A stretch of 64,000 bases of DNA from Thalassia testudinum (GCA_037157565.1 JAZHRO010000013.1:118496001-118560000), one strand, 5' to 3'; positions 1 through 12,430 are shown, numbered from the stretch's first letter. Numbers and translations are program-made. The notes: a model not told the origin generated them from the sequence alone.

Positions 1-534
1 ATGGCAACCAATAAGCTCATGGTGATTTCAAACATAGAGATATGTATAAAAATATATCTTTTATTCATTCATTCAGAGAAGTGCTTGCAACATGGAATGT
101 AGAGGAAAGCTTGTATAGGAATGCTAGAAAATGTAAATCTAGCTAACAGAAATGATCGCATACAGGAATCTATGGGAGGATTTTGCATGCATCATTGGGG
201 GAGAATAAAGAGCTATACTACTAAGTAGTAAATAAAAGTAGTAAAACTACAGAGAGCTGAGTTACTAAACTAGCAGAAAGAAGGGCATTCGGAGGTGGTC
301 TCTGATGGCCTTTTAGTGGTTGAGGGAAGAAGGAGGGGCAGCCAATGGAGCTCAGGCCATCCCTTGGAGAGAGGTTGGAGAAGTGATCCAGCATCCTGGC
401 GTGGAGATGGTGACCTTCATGGTGGTGCTCAACTCATAGAGGTGGAGTGGAGATGGAAGTGGCTAGCCTAAGTGGAATGAATGCCAAGAATGGATGGCCA
501 AGAGTGGATATGTGCAAATGGCCACCCCTTAGGT

Positions 535-543
535 CCTTTTATA
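535..543 (-). promoter_or_regulatory. TATA box of Ath-F 3' LTR
   Basis: Minus-strand TATAAAAGG, with the equivalent TATAAAAAG at 40761-40769 in the 5' LTR. Position and conservation between LTR copies suggest the element's core promoter. Inference from motif only. Confidence 0.6.
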
Positions 544-1694
544 GGCCTAAGGGAGTCTCTCTAGAGAAGTGTGGAACTCTCTAGAGAGAGCTCCAATGAG
601 TGGCCAGCCAAGTGGTTTTGAGATCCAAAAAGAGTGGATCACAATTTGAATGCCTCTTGGTTGTTAATTTTGGCAACCAGGAGTGGTGCCACTTGGAGAG
701 AGCTCTAGAGAACTCTAGATGTGTGGGAGTGCATGAATGGGTGCGTGTGTGTGTGTGTGGTCATGCCCTAGGTGGCTAAGAGGTATAGGTTAGGTCCTAA
801 GGGGTTTAGGTAGGTGTATGCCTTGAATTAGGGTTGCAAACCCTAATTACTAAGGGGAATTTGCAATTAAACTTCGCCCAAGTTTAATTGAATGAGTGTG
901 AACCTAATTGAGAGTGAAATAACTCAATTAGGCTGGGTTTAGGTCAGTTGGACTCTCACTAAGTCCAATTGGACTTGTGTGGGTTGAGATCTGAGCTCAA
1001 TTGGACTCAATGAGTCCAATTGGCTTAGGTAATGGTAATTGACTTTAATCTAATTCAATTGGGTTTGGTGAGGACATAATTAGGTCCTTAGGGAGGTCTA
1101 GAGGTGATGTACTAGGGTTAGGGTACCTTAATTTAGGTTCCTATGGGGTTGGAATTAGGGCTAGGGAGGTAGAGATCCAAGATCAAGGCTTGAATCTCAA
1201 AACAGGAACTGGAGAGCAGTTCCAGATGTCCAAAAATAGGTTCAGACGACTTATACTAAAAAATCAAAAGTGTAGACTTCAGTTCTGGATGTCCAATCTG
1301 AGTCAAGGGGAATTCTAGGTTCTATTTTGAGTATTCTGCAGAAATTGGACATCTAACAACGTGTCTGGATGTCCAGTAACATAATAAAAGTGGGTTTGAG
1401 GTGTGCGGGAGTTGGCTAAGGGTTCTGGATGTCCTATAACTTATCTGGACATCCACATAAGGGTTGGAACTAGGGTTTTCGAGTTTCCTAGGGTGTTGTG
1501 ACCTAATCTAAGGGTGGCTAAGGCTTAGGGGAAGTCTCTAGGTTATCCTAGGGCTAGGATGGACCTAAGCTCTTCATATTTTACTATTTTATTCCTACTT
1601 AATTGAATAACATACCATAATTCTCTTACATTATTATTCCCTATGTCTAATCTAAGTCTTCTACTCCAGTTCTGCTACAACACCGCTTATTCCT

Positions 1695-1752
1695 GATCCA
1701 GCTTCAGATCCAGCTTCAGATCCAGCTCTAGATCTAGCTCCAGATCCAGCTT
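1695..1752. repeat. 12-bp tandem array in Ath-F LTR
   Basis: Nearly five units of GATCCAGCTTCA with small substitutions. The matching site in the 5' LTR (41917-41962) has about one unit fewer, so the array changed length after insertion. Confidence 0.85.
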
Positions 1753-1927
1753 ATTACCTGTAATTGACATAATGCACTTAATCAACACATTATAACATTA
1801 TTTTATGCATAGCTAAAGGAAAGCAATAAAGATGCAGATAATGCTCATGCATGCATGAATTACCCTAACATATACTAAGCCCTAGCCTAATTTAGGTCAA
1901 TTAAGACCTATAATTGCTGCGCAATCA

Positions 1928-1962
1928 TACCCCCATGCCTAAATCTTGCTAGTCGCTAGCAA
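1928..1962 (-). other. Ath-F polypurine tract with adjacent hairpin
   Basis: On the minus strand, AGGCATGGGGGTA lies directly before the 3' LTR and is preceded by a stem TTGCTAG / CTAGCAA with a 3-nt loop. The PPT primes plus-strand DNA synthesis in LTR retrotransposons. The same hairpin-plus-PPT block occurs in Ath-A, NA-B1, NA-B2 and NA-D. Confidence 0.85.
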
Positions 1963-3515
1963 ATGTAAGATTAAATTATTTACAGAAGGATTCCTAAGGG
2001 ATTGATTATTTTATCATGTGTATGCCTAGAGATTTTTCTCCTTTTTGTTTTCATCCTATGCTCTAGAAATCCAGACAATCGTAAAAGTGCAGCTATGTAG
2101 CTTTTGCAACGAATTCGAGTGAAAAATTGATACACCTCTAAAGCCTGTACTTGACCTCTAGTGAAAATTCTAGCAGCATAGGCAGATTACTAAGTGACTC
2201 AACTAAGAGAAAGACGAGAAAAACTATGCTCCCTTTTGATTCCTTTGTATTCATTCTCTCTCTTTTTCTTTTTCTTTTCTTTTCTTTCTTTTTCTTAGAG
2301 CTCACAATCTCACCAGATTTACATATATGAGGTGGTCTCACTTGGCATTAGCACTTTAATTGAGTTCTCATAGCCCTGACACTTAGCCGGAATTCCTCAT
2401 CCTATATTCGGGCGATCAGAAGCACAGAAAAATAGGTTAAGGCTTTATTTGGTGGATCTCAAATTTATTTGGTGATATTGCCTCAATGCACTGAACTAAA
2501 TGTTCACTCTTTTTTTCTTTGCTTTTTTGTTCTTTTTCTTTCTTTTCATCATTTTTTTTTTTTCATTTCATCTTTTTTTTTCTCTTTCTCTTTTTTTTTC
2601 AACATAACACAACTATCACACATCCATGAACTTTATTGAGGAAGCATTATTAGGAATTGTTTGTACTCAAGAGACATTGGGTGGCTTATTTGGTGGAAAT
2701 GCCTACTCCTAGCACCTAAAGAGATGGATAGGACGATGTACTTCTGACCTTGGCATCAATACCCTCCTTCAGCAGAGGATTCAGTAAAGAATGGTCGTGA
2801 CCATCCACCTTAGCCCTAGTTTTATGAAAACTCGCTCTCTGCGTATGTGCCTTATTTGGTGGCTCTCAAAATTTCACACAAAATGTGTATGCAAGAACTA
2901 AGAGCGAAAACTATGTCTAATCTCAGAGTATCATCACCTAATTATCTAGGACTCCGGATTCCTTGTACTAATCCTAGAGCACCAGTATACTCTACTCTCA
3001 TCTTACACTATTTCGTGGATTTTTGGAAGAAAATCTGCGTGACTCCCAAAACACTGTCTAAGAGTTCAGGAAAAGAAGCACTGCTTCTTCTCGACAGACT
3101 AAAGACATTTATCAGCCTTCACCGTGAATCCATTGCAAATTCTACATGTGTGAAAAATTGTATTGGATTCCAGAATACAGGAATCAACTATAGGATAAAA
3201 TCCCTAATGCATTCTCTTAATAAAATAATCTTATTCATGAATGCAATATGTATATATGCTATAAACAAGTAACCTCATATAATTTGTAGTTTGTGAAATT
3301 CCCGTATTGGGTTACATTTAGCTTGACTCTAAATTTAGAACAAGAGGTGAGCGGGTGAGTTGGAAATGGCTGTTGCAGATGATTTCTAGCTCCAATGCGA
3401 GCATTGGAGGTGGACTCGGTTGTTCTTTTATTTAGGGTTCTAAAGTACGTTTGACATGCAGCTCCGAAGTCTTTCCAAAATGTTGGCATAAAATTTTTTC
3501 AGTTTTACTGTATCT

Positions 3516-3529
3516 AACCCCCCATGCCT
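3516..3529 (-). other. Internal PPT-like block of Ath-F
   Basis: Minus-strand AGGCATGGGGGGTT, preceded by a GAGGATATGC segment and lying about 1.6 kb upstream of the true PPT. Related blocks are found at matching places in all other full elements here. Confidence 0.6.
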
Positions 3530-3779
3530 AAGTTCTTGCATATCCTCATGCATGAATGTAAAAGAAAATAAATACAACAGGGAGTAGATGGGCAGAAATC
3601 ACCTGTAATTGCTCCTGAAATTATATATTCAGCACCGGACAACCTATCAATATGCAATATGCAGAAAGAAAATATGCTAAAAGGAAAGTATGCTATATAT
3701 AAAATGGTTATGTATAAATGATGGTGGAATGTTGGATATGCTATCTATATGTGCTAAGTTTAACGCCTCCAGCTGGGCG

Positions 3780-3784
3780 AGAAC
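3780..3784. repeat. Target-site duplication of Ath-A (left)
   Basis: AGAAC before the 5' LTR, against ACAAC at 25435-25439 after the 3' LTR. Four of five bases match, so one mutation has occurred since insertion into Ath-F. Confidence 0.7.
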
Positions 3785-5606
3785 TGATGAGTCCATTTTA
3801 ATGGACTATTATTACACCTAAGTACTTCAATTGTACCATAGTATGTTTGTTAATAATCAAATTAAGTCATTAAATAAGTGCATGTATCATTACTTGAGTT
3901 TTTATCTATTTTATTGCATTTTATAGTATGTAATTATTTTATGTTTTGTTGCAGGAATGATATTAGATAGAACAAGGAGGGAATGGGGGTAGAATTCCCC
4001 CAACAAACACCAGCCGCAACACATTCCAGCTGGCCTCAAAAACTTCCCTCAACAAAATGCAAACGGGTTGACCATTTTTAGAAAAGGATTTTGAAAATCC
4101 CTTGGGAGGCGGAAGAGAAGAGATATAGAGAGGCGGAGGGGATTGGAAGGGGGCCATCAACCGTGCAACCATGCTTGCACTATGCACCAAGCCTCCCACC
4201 GCAAACGCCCTTCCAGCCTGCACTCTGCCTGCCCTCACCGCACGCCCTCCACCGCAAGTGCCAAGCCATAGCGTTCCTAGCAGCGCCCGCAGGGCTGCAC
4301 CCGCATTGCCTGTAGGCACTTCCCAGCGCTCCCATCGCAGCACAGCCTTGCCTGTGCTCGCTCTCACCGCACCTGCAGTTGCTTCACCTTCCACCGCGCC
4401 CTCTCCACTGCAGGCACATTGCTACAGGCACGCCCCCCTCCAGCACCAACTTCGCTCCTGCACCTCCATCGTCGTGCACCCGCACCACCGCCTGCACTTG
4501 CACGCCCTCAGGCACCGCGCCCTCTCCACTGCAGACGCCCACCGCAGCGCGCCCCCCCTCCAGCGCCCTTCACCGCTAGCACGGCAACAGAGCTCCCGCC
4601 TGCAGCGCCCTCGCCACTAGTGCTCCCACCACAGGCGCTCACCGCGCCCCCTGCAGGCATGCACCCACACGCACCTGCGCCATTGCCCAACGCAGCACCC
4701 ACCTCCCTACACCCATGCTCTCTCCACTGTACAGCTAGCGCCACGCCCTACATCCACCGTTCACGAGCATCCCTATCAGTGCCACCATAGCAGCAAGCAC
4801 CGTGCCCTCGCTAAGCGCCCTTACGTGCCAACCCTTAGCAGGCAGCAGCCGCCTGCACTGCACTGCCTACAGTCCCCACAGCGCCTTCCAGCGCCAATAG
4901 TAGCGGCTACAGCGAGCTGCAGCTTCTCCACCACCGCCACTCCTCTCCTCCGGCAGGTCGGCTCTGACCATCTCATGACACACCACTGCCACCACCGTGA
5001 TAGCCTCGCTTTAGCCAACCACCTGTAGGTCTATCTCCTCGATTGAACCTCTCTCCCATGCACAAGGAGGGGAGAGGTAAAATTCCCTATTTTTAAGTTA
5101 ATTAAAATTTACATTTGAATTCCATTGCCACCAAAATCAATTTTAATTTATGATTATTTTATTATGGTGAAATTGTGACTGCATGCTCATGCTTTCTGAT
5201 AATTGTGTGGTTATTGATATTCACATGTTTAACATTGGTTTTGGGATTAAAATGTGCACAAATTTTCTCTCATACATGTCAATTAGAAATTACATAAAGT
5301 CATCACATATTTATTGAATATTTCAGTGAGGAAAAATTACACATATACCCTTATATTTTTAAGTTATTGTGCATCTTCTTTCCAACACATTTCATGTCAG
5401 ATTTGATTATGGATTTCACACTTGATTGAAAGAATACGAAATAATCGAGATTTTATTGCATCATTGCCTCCCTGTGGACATGACCCACTCTTCTATGAGT
5501 GATAATTTTTATTGTAATTATTTTGTTAAGCGATTTTCCACCACTTTGTTACTAAAACGACAAATCATCTTAATCACATTATTCAAAAGCAAAAATCGAT
5601 TTATCA
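3785..5606 (+). repeat. Ath-A 5' LTR
   Basis: TG...CA-bounded and 1822 bp long, matching 23471-25434. The middle (about 4170-5000) is strikingly C-rich and free of stops in several frames, giving long spurious ORFs full of Pro, Ala, His and Ser. The first 23 bases contain a palindrome with arms AGTCCATT / AATGGACT (3790-3807). I see no clear TATA box. Confidence 0.92.
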
Positions 5607-5608
5607 AT

Positions 5609-5626
5609 TGGCGCCGTTGCTGGGGA
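5609..5626 (+). other. Ath-A primer-binding site (tRNA-Asp type)
   Basis: TGGCGCCGTTGCTGGGGA begins 2 nt after the LTR. It complements the 3' end of plant tRNA-Asp (ending CCCCGGCAACGGCGCCA) with one mismatch. tRNA-Asp priming is usual for Athila-group elements. Confidence 0.88.
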
Positions 5627-6953
5627 GGCAACAGACGCAGTAAGATTCACTTCATTATTTTTGAATATTCTGAGTTGCACAATTATCTGATCAATTTTTT
5701 TTATTGTGCGAGGAATCTAACGAGCCGATAAGGTGCAACAGAGAGACAATAGCAACCACGAGCTAAGCCACATGAGGAAAAGACGTAGGAGACCTGGATC
5801 CCGCTTTCATAAGGGATTCTCCGTCGTCACAAAATTTATTTCTATCTTTTCACCCTTATAGTAATTGGGGCTGAATTTTTGGGTGTTTGTCCCCACATTC
5901 TTTAGCTACTAGGGTTTACATTTTTTGCATGCATGATTCTATTTTCTGCTTGCTTGCCTTTAAAACCAACAAAAGAAAATATCGAGCTGCCTGTTTAGAA
6001 GTTGCATGCCCTTAGGTGCGTGCATTTAGGGGTGATTGAGTAGCACATTAGATCTTATTATTGCATTGCAAGCATATTAGCACGAAGATTGCTGGAGATA
6101 GGTACACCTTTTTAACTTTTGCATCCAGCTCCTATTCATGCATTTGCATTCAAATTAAAATTCAAGACCACCAAGTTGTTTGAATCTATTAATTCAGTGG
6201 TCACATACCTAAAAGTGGGACTGATAATTAGATTCAACCCTAAAATCAATTCACATTTGATCTAATTCTAAGGGACTTGTCTACGATTTCAAAAGAAATT
6301 ACAAAGATTTGCGGTGTGGTGCACACTTCTGACACTGAGCACGCACATTAAGCACTGCACTAAGGCTCGATCCCTTAAGGATATTGGAACCAATCTCTTT
6401 ATCAATGCAAACCCTCCTATTGTGCTTTGTGGTGGTGGTGATACTATGTTTTGACCAAGTGTTTTGATACTCCATGGAGGGGGACAACCCTTAAAGGAAC
6501 AAAAGGGTAGTTAATGGACACCGCATATGCATCGCCTCAAAGGAAGGGTTCACCCTACTTGCATCCCTTTGTTCATCCTTGGAGTAACTTCTCACTTGGT
6601 CACCTAGGAGTATCATCCAAGCAAAGTATAGGTCCTAGGCCACTTGAAAGTTGAATTAAGGCACGTAATTGTAGTGAAAAACTTATTTGGCCATTTATAT
6701 TAACTAATTCGACCTCCGCAACAAAGAAGGTTAAGATTTCAAGTCCACACCCCTCTTATACCACTTACGTGGGAATGGAGGGATAAGTCTTGATCTTTTG
6801 ACTTATCTTTGGAGTGGAGGCTTCACTTACTTAATAAGAACCTGAATTGTGTTTTGTATGCTTGGTAGATGCTCTCTTGAGGGTAGTCTAGTGTTTGATC
6901 CTGAGCCCGAGAGAATTCTTAGGAGAGCTCACATAGGAGAGAAAAGAGAAGGA
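5627..6953 (+). other. Ath-A 5' leader, noncoding
   Basis: About 1.3 kb between PBS and gag start with no convincing ORF. I recognise no other feature in it. Confidence 0.7.
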
Positions 6954-8300
6954 ATGGCTGATCAAGGAGAAAATCAACAAAGGACCCTAAGGGACTATTT
7001 TATTCCAACTAACCAACCCGCACAAGCACTAAGACGATCGGCAGGGGATAATCCGTATGAGATCAAGAGCAGTACTATATCTTTATTGCCCTCTTTTTAT
7101 GGTACTACTAGGGAGGACCCCTACCAGCATTTGGAGGAATTCATCGAGGTCTGTTCCACGGTGAAGCTCCAGGGCTTTACTGATGAAGCCCTGATGAGGA
7201 CACTATTTCCTTTCTCCCTAAAGGATAAAGCCAAGCACTGGTATCATTCCCTCGATGCAAGGGTAAATGATTGGGCCACCCTTAAGGGAGAATTTTTGAA
7301 AAAGTATTTTCCTATGAGTAAAGCCAACCATTACAGAAGAGAGATTATAGGTTTTACTCAACAGGAAGGGGAGCAATTTCATGAGACTTGAGAGCGCTTT
7401 AATGACATTCTTAGGTTATGCCCCTACCATCAAGTGCCAAGATGGCAGTTGGTCGAAAGGTTCTATAACAGATTATCTGAAAGGCATAGGCAAACCATCG
7501 ATGTAGCCTGTATAGGAACTTTCATGACTAGAACTAAGGATGAAGCCTAGGCATTATTTGAAACATTAAGTGACAACTCCATACATCTATCCTCTGCCTA
7601 TCAAGAAAGAAAACCATCAATCTTGCAGAAGAAGATAGAGGCCCATGAAGCCAGGGCTTCTTAGGATTTGGCTTATCAGATTCAACTATTGAATAAAAAC
7701 TTTGATAAGCTTTTAGCAAACCCCGGCATGAACCCGTAAGCAGCCTCTATCATTCAGGCTTCAAGAGAATGCACCATTTGCCAAAGCACAACGCACGCCA
7801 CTGCGGAGTGCCATCAGGCAAATCAATTCCCTGAGATGATTTAGGCCGACTTGAACACGGCCCAAGGTTTCCGCCCCCCTCGTAATAACCCTTATTCCAA
7901 TACCTATAATCTAGGGTGGCGGAACCATCCAAACTTCTCTTAGAAGCAAGGTGATGCTTCTAACTCAGGGAATACAAGACCCTTACCTCCCCAACCCACA
8001 TACCAACATTCTTATGAAAACCCTCCTCAGAATAAGCCCTTTAAAATGGATGAACTGAAGGCCATGATGAAAGCAATGCAAGAGCATCAGAATATGGTCA
8101 TCCAATCTCAGAATAAGATGATTACTGACATGCAATCCCAAATTGGTCATCTTACTGAGCCAGTTAGGCAACGTAATCCGAGGAAGCTACCTAACTCTTT
8201 TGAGGAGAACCCTAAGGGCAAGGGGGTTGTATTTAGGGAGCACGCCCAAGCAGTGATCATGTTGAGGAGTGGAAAAAATATTGACAAGGCTGATAACATT
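6954..8300 (+). pseudogene. gag: Ath-A gag (capsid and nucleocapsid), broken by stops
   Basis: Gag forms the particle that packages element RNA. I chose the ATG at 6954 because the protein then opens MADQGENQQ, and the longer upstream extension looks unlike gag. A retrotransposon-gag capsid domain follows, with FPFSLKDKAKHWY and a W-to-stop change (TGA at 7389-7391) where relatives have W in the W-(E/D)-R-F motif. Further in-frame stops follow (TAG near 7550, others to about 7940), several at TGG or CAG codons. A zinc knuckle C-X2-C-X4-H-X4-C lies at 7770-7811. The motif VIMLRSGK near 8260 matches the LRSGK/R motif seen in Ath-F. The frame is not shifted, only interrupted by stops. Confidence 0.88.
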
Positions 8301-9600
8301 CCTACGGTTACATCTCATAATTCCCCTTCCACACCTGACCCGAGTTCCATCTCCACCAAGGAAGAGCCACACTACTCTCCATCACACAAAATCACCCACA
8401 ATGAGGATGTCGTCCTTCCACCAGCCCTTTCCTGGCATGACGACGCCTCTACCCAGAAGTCGAGGAAGCCCTATCCAGAGCGTCTATCTGCTCCTGAGGA
8501 ATGTTCTGTTAGCTCGTCTAGGGCCAAGGACAAGACAGAAGAGATTATGGATACTTTTAGGCAAGTTCAGATTAACTTGCCTCTGTTGGAAGCTATTAAA
8601 CAGATCCCATCCTATGCCAAGTTTCTGAAGGACCTATGTACCCAGAAGTGCCAATCTAGGAAACAGGTTCAAACCAAGGTCATCCTGCCTGACCATGTTA
8701 GCTCGATTCTCCAGCATGGAACACCCCCCAAAATGAATGACCCAGGGGCCCCGTATATTTCAGTGGTTATAGGTAACCGACACATTGACGAGGCTCTACT
8801 TGATCTGGGTGCGGGGGTGAACATTTTACCGAGCACTATCTATGACCTTTTGGGAGGAGGCAAGCTAAAGCCTAGTCTAGTAATCCTCCAAGTTGGAAAC
8901 AGATCACTTAAGACACCGCGGGGATTGTTGGAAGATGTCCTTGTGAGAGTGGAGGATTTCTTCTTCCCCGTTGACTTTCTGGTTCTTGATACTAACCCAT
9001 CTAATAAGCCCACAAAGCTGTCCATTATTCTGTGACGCCCCTTCTTGGCCACAACCAATGCCTCTATAAATTGTAGATCTGGGGCACATAAAATGGGCTT
9101 TGGGAACAAGAAGATCCGGTTGAATGTTTTTGATACTTACAAGAAATCCAGAATTGAAGATTGTTCTCAGATTGAGGTCATTGATAAAATAATTAAAGAG
9201 ACTACTCCAACACTCTTATGTAGAGATCCCTTTCAGAATGTCATATCTAAGGACCATCCCTCGATTATTAAAGAAACTGAAAGGGAAATGCCCGAATTAG
9301 AAGAGTTGAAGGGGATACACACTGAGTCTCTGTCCCCACCCTGGACTGTGAAGGTAGATCCGCTACCTGAGGCGGGGACATCTCAACTAAAACCCTAAAT
9401 CCAAAAGGCTCCTGAGTTGGAGTTGAAACCCCTCCCGAGCACATTGAAATATGCTTTCCTTGGCCCTAATAACACTCTCCCTGTTATTATCTCATCTGCA
9501 TTATCTGAATTGCAGGAGGGAGCTCTACTTGAGTGTTTACAAAGACACAAGTAAGCAATTGCTTGGTCAATTGCTGATATTAAGGGTGTTGATCCCTCTC
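8301..9600 (+). pseudogene. pol: Ath-A aspartic protease and linker to RT
   Basis: Same frame as gag. The retropepsin active site reads DLGAG at 8802-8816 (usual plant Athila form DLGAS), followed by the expected hydrophobic flap region. The frame meets a TGA at 9033-9035 just after the motif TKLSIIL, where an Arg (CGA) or similar codon would fit, then runs on as the linker rich in acidic and Pro residues (9045-9398) with further stops (about 9398 and 9550). This protease would cleave the Gag-Pol polyprotein. Confidence 0.85.
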
Positions 9601-10077
9601 TTTGCATGCATCATATATACACGGATGAATCCGTGAAGCCTTTCTGAGACATGCAGAGAAGGCTCAATCCAAATATGCAGGAGGTTGTTAAAAAGGAGAT
9701 TCTGAAATTTCTAGATGCAGGGATTATCTATCCCATTTCAGATAGTAAATGGGTCAGTCCTATTCACGTAGTTCCCAAAAAGGTAGGAATCACTGTAGAG
9801 GAGAATGACCAAGGAGAACTAGTGACCAGTAGACCCTCAAATAGTTGGAGGGTCTGCATTGATTACCGTCGTTTAAACATAGCTACCCAGAAAGACCATT
9901 TCCCCTTACCATTTGTCGATCAAATTCTAGAATGATTGGCAGGGAATAAGTACTTTTGTTTTCTTGATGGGTACTCTGGGTATAATCAGATAGCCATTTT
10001 TTTTGACGATCATGAGCGTACCACATTCACAAGTCCGTATGGCAAATTTGCATTCCACCGAATGCCATTCGGGTTAT
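9601..10077 (+). pseudogene. pol: Ath-A reverse transcriptase, N-terminal part
   Basis: Contains RRLNPNMQEVVKKEI, the SKWVSPIHVVPKK motif, WRVCIDYRRLN, and FLDGYSGYNQI with the first catalytic Asp intact. TGA at 9933-9935 replaces a Trp codon. The sequence stops being RT at 10077 inside MPFGLCN, exactly at the solo-A' insertion site, and resumes at 19679 with the matching residues. Frame is 0 mod 3 (same as gag) before the insertion. Confidence 0.9.
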
Positions 10078-10082
10078 GTAAT
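10078..10082. repeat. Target-site duplication of solo-A' (left copy)
   Basis: GTAAT, repeated exactly at 19674-19678. The RT motif is interrupted at this point, so the pair marks one insertion event. Confidence 0.92.
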
Positions 10083-11891
10083 TAACGAGTCGATTTTCCG
10101 CTACGCATTGTAGTATTTAAGTGGTGGAAAAATCAACTAATCAACAATAAAAATAACCACTCATAGAAGAGCGGGTCATATCCATAGGGAGGCAATTATG
10201 TAATAAACTCTCGATTATTTCATATTATTTCAGTTAAATGCAAAATCTATAGTCAAATCTGACATAAAATGCGATGGAAAGAAGATTCACAATAACTAAA
10301 AAATATAAGGGTATATGTGCAATTTTCCCTCACTAAAATCTTCAATAAATATATGATGATTTTATGTAATTTTCAATTGGCATATACTAGAGAAAATTAG
10401 TGCACATGTTAATCCCAAAACCAATCTTGAAATAGGTGAATAACAATAACGTGCAATTATCAGAAAGTATGAGTGTGCATTCGCAATTTTTCCATAATAA
10501 AATAATCATAAATGAAAATTAATTTCTGGTGGAAATGGAATTAGATGTAATTTTTAATTACATAGAAAATAGAGCTTTCACTCTCTCTCCTCCTCGCGAG
10601 AGAGAGAGCACCGGTGATGGAGCTACTATGGGGGAAGGTTGACCGACGCGTGGGGATCACGATGACGGTGATAGAACGGCGAGAGGTGGCCGAAGGTGGC
10701 CAGCGGGCGGAGGAGAGCCTCTGGCCTATTGGAGGAGAAGGCAATAGCCATAGCCGTGCATCTGGCTGCGCCTGTTGGAGGAGAAGGCGATAACCGCAAC
10801 CGTGCATCTGGCTGCGCTCAGGTGCACGCTTGCGAGAGGGGGTGTGCCTGCTTGCGGGGAGCGCTGATGAAGCGAGGGCACGTGCCTACAGGCACTTGGT
10901 GCGAGCGTGGTGAGGGTACTGCACCTGAACAGCCTACGGGTGAAGCGAGGTGGGGCATACAGGCAGAGCCCTTGCGGGCGCTGCAGGAAGGCACGTAGAC
11001 GAGGGGGTGTGATGTAGTGGCTGGAGAGGTGCGGGCTTGGCAGGGAAAGGGGCAGTGCGTCTGAAGGTGGGCGCTGGTGGCAGCGAGCGCTTGTGGGGGA
11101 TGGAGAAGGGCACGTGCCTGCGGGAGCGGTGGCAAGGGCGGTGCAGCGCCTTCAGTGAAGGGCGCTAGAGGAGGGGCAGAGCACCTGCGGGAGCGGTGGC
11201 GACGGCGATGCAGTGCCTTCAGTGAAGGGCGCTAGAGGAGGGGCAGAGCACCTGCGGTGCTTGAGAGGGTGTGAGCGCTGGAGGGGGAATCACCTACAGG
11301 TGCGGGTGGAGTAGTGCTAGTGCCTGCAGGGCCGGCTGGAGATGGGTGCGTGGGAGGGGTGGTGCTGGTGTGATGAGGCAGGTCTGCAGAGGGGAGGGCG
11401 CACTGCAGATGGGCGCGCACCTGCAGGCGCAGAAGGTGGAGCAGGCTGAAGGTGATTTGGTGCACAATGCACATGGGTTACACGGTCCCTGGATGATGAA
11501 GCAGTTCCCCGTAGGGGGGAAGATGAAGATCTCCTCTCTCTCCTTTGCCCCCCTCCTCTTAACTCCTCTCCCCTACGTCAATTAAGGGATTTTCAAATCC
11601 CTTTTCTAATTTTGGCAGGAGACTGTTGGGGAGGTGTTATTGAGGCCAGCGGCTATTGAGGGTGGCCAGAGGATGGGGAAACATGCCGTCGGGTGTTTGT
11701 TGGGGAAATTTACTCCCCAACTCCTTGTTCTTTCTAAATATCATTCCTGCACATAAAACAACAAAATCATTACATATTAAGTTATAGAATGTTATAAACT
11801 TAAATCATGATGCATACAAATATTCTACAACTTAATGTAGATATTAACAAACCTAAAAGGTAAGATTAAAGTTACTTAGGTGTAATACAGG

Positions 11892-11896
11892 TTCAT
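11892..11896. repeat. Target-site duplication of NA-B1 (left copy)
   Basis: TTCAT here and TCCAT at 19653-19657, one mismatch. Joining across the pair restores the start of the reversed LTR. Confidence 0.85.
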
Positions 11897-12430
11897 TGTT
11901 GTAAACACATTTACACTACTTAAAATGTCTATTTATGCATGTTCTTAAGCATAGGATTGCATTTCATGATATAAATATTGCATAACATGCATCATCTCGC
12001 ATTTAGAGTAGTTTGAATAAAATGGAGGTTAATTGTCTCCTTTTATGTGCTTGGACAGGGCAAACATTTTATCGGGGCCTCGGATCAAAGATCCAACCGT
12101 ATGGATGTGATCAGGGCGACGATTGGAGTTCAACGACTCCAAGATCGCCCTAATCAGGCATCCGTAGCATCAGATAGAGACCGGGGAACCCTAGAAGATC
12201 AAGGGCAAGGATGGTGTAAATCCGCACTTCATATGACAAATCCGACCGCACGGATGAATTCGGATCGACGATAGCAGCCCAATGACACAAAAATCGAGTC
12301 AATCCGACATCCGTGGCACCATCTACAAATTCCAGAAGATGGACGGCCAAGATGACGCCATGTGGTGCCATCTCAGCTGCCCAAACGGCTGCTTGCATCT
12401 TGTGAAGACTGCGCACCCGTCTCCTCTCCG

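Larger units (their letters stand above)
1..1927 (-). repeat. Ath-F 3' LTR (truncated by window edge)
   Basis: Matches 40227-42137 almost base for base. On the minus strand the LTR begins TGATTGCGCAGC at 1927, directly after the PPT. By comparison with the 5' LTR, about 278 bp of its outer end lie before position 1. It contains a TATA box (535-543), a short TG run near 751-760 and a 12-bp tandem array (1695-1752). ORFs in this stretch are not credible genes. Confidence 0.93.
1963..3784 (-). other. Ath-F 3' noncoding region between pol and PPT
   Basis: About 1.8 kb with no believable coding sequence and no env-like ORF. It has long T/C-rich tracts on the plus strand (about 2240-2300 and 2510-2600) and a second PPT-like block, AGGCATGGGGGGTT on the minus strand, at 3516-3529. 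Parts resemble the 3' noncoding region of Ath-A (21906-23432) read in the opposite direction. Confidence 0.75.

Noticed and set aside
2138..2341. Lys/Glu-rich short ORF on the minus strand
   Set aside because: Comes from a simple T/C tract in the Ath-F 3' noncoding region.
4171..4790. Overlapping ORFs of up to about 150 residues, rich in Pro/Ala/His
   Set aside because: They lie in the C-rich centre of the Ath-A 5' LTR. The equivalent ORFs in the 3' LTR differ in frame and length, and the reversed solo-A' has opposite-strand versions. They are composition artefacts.
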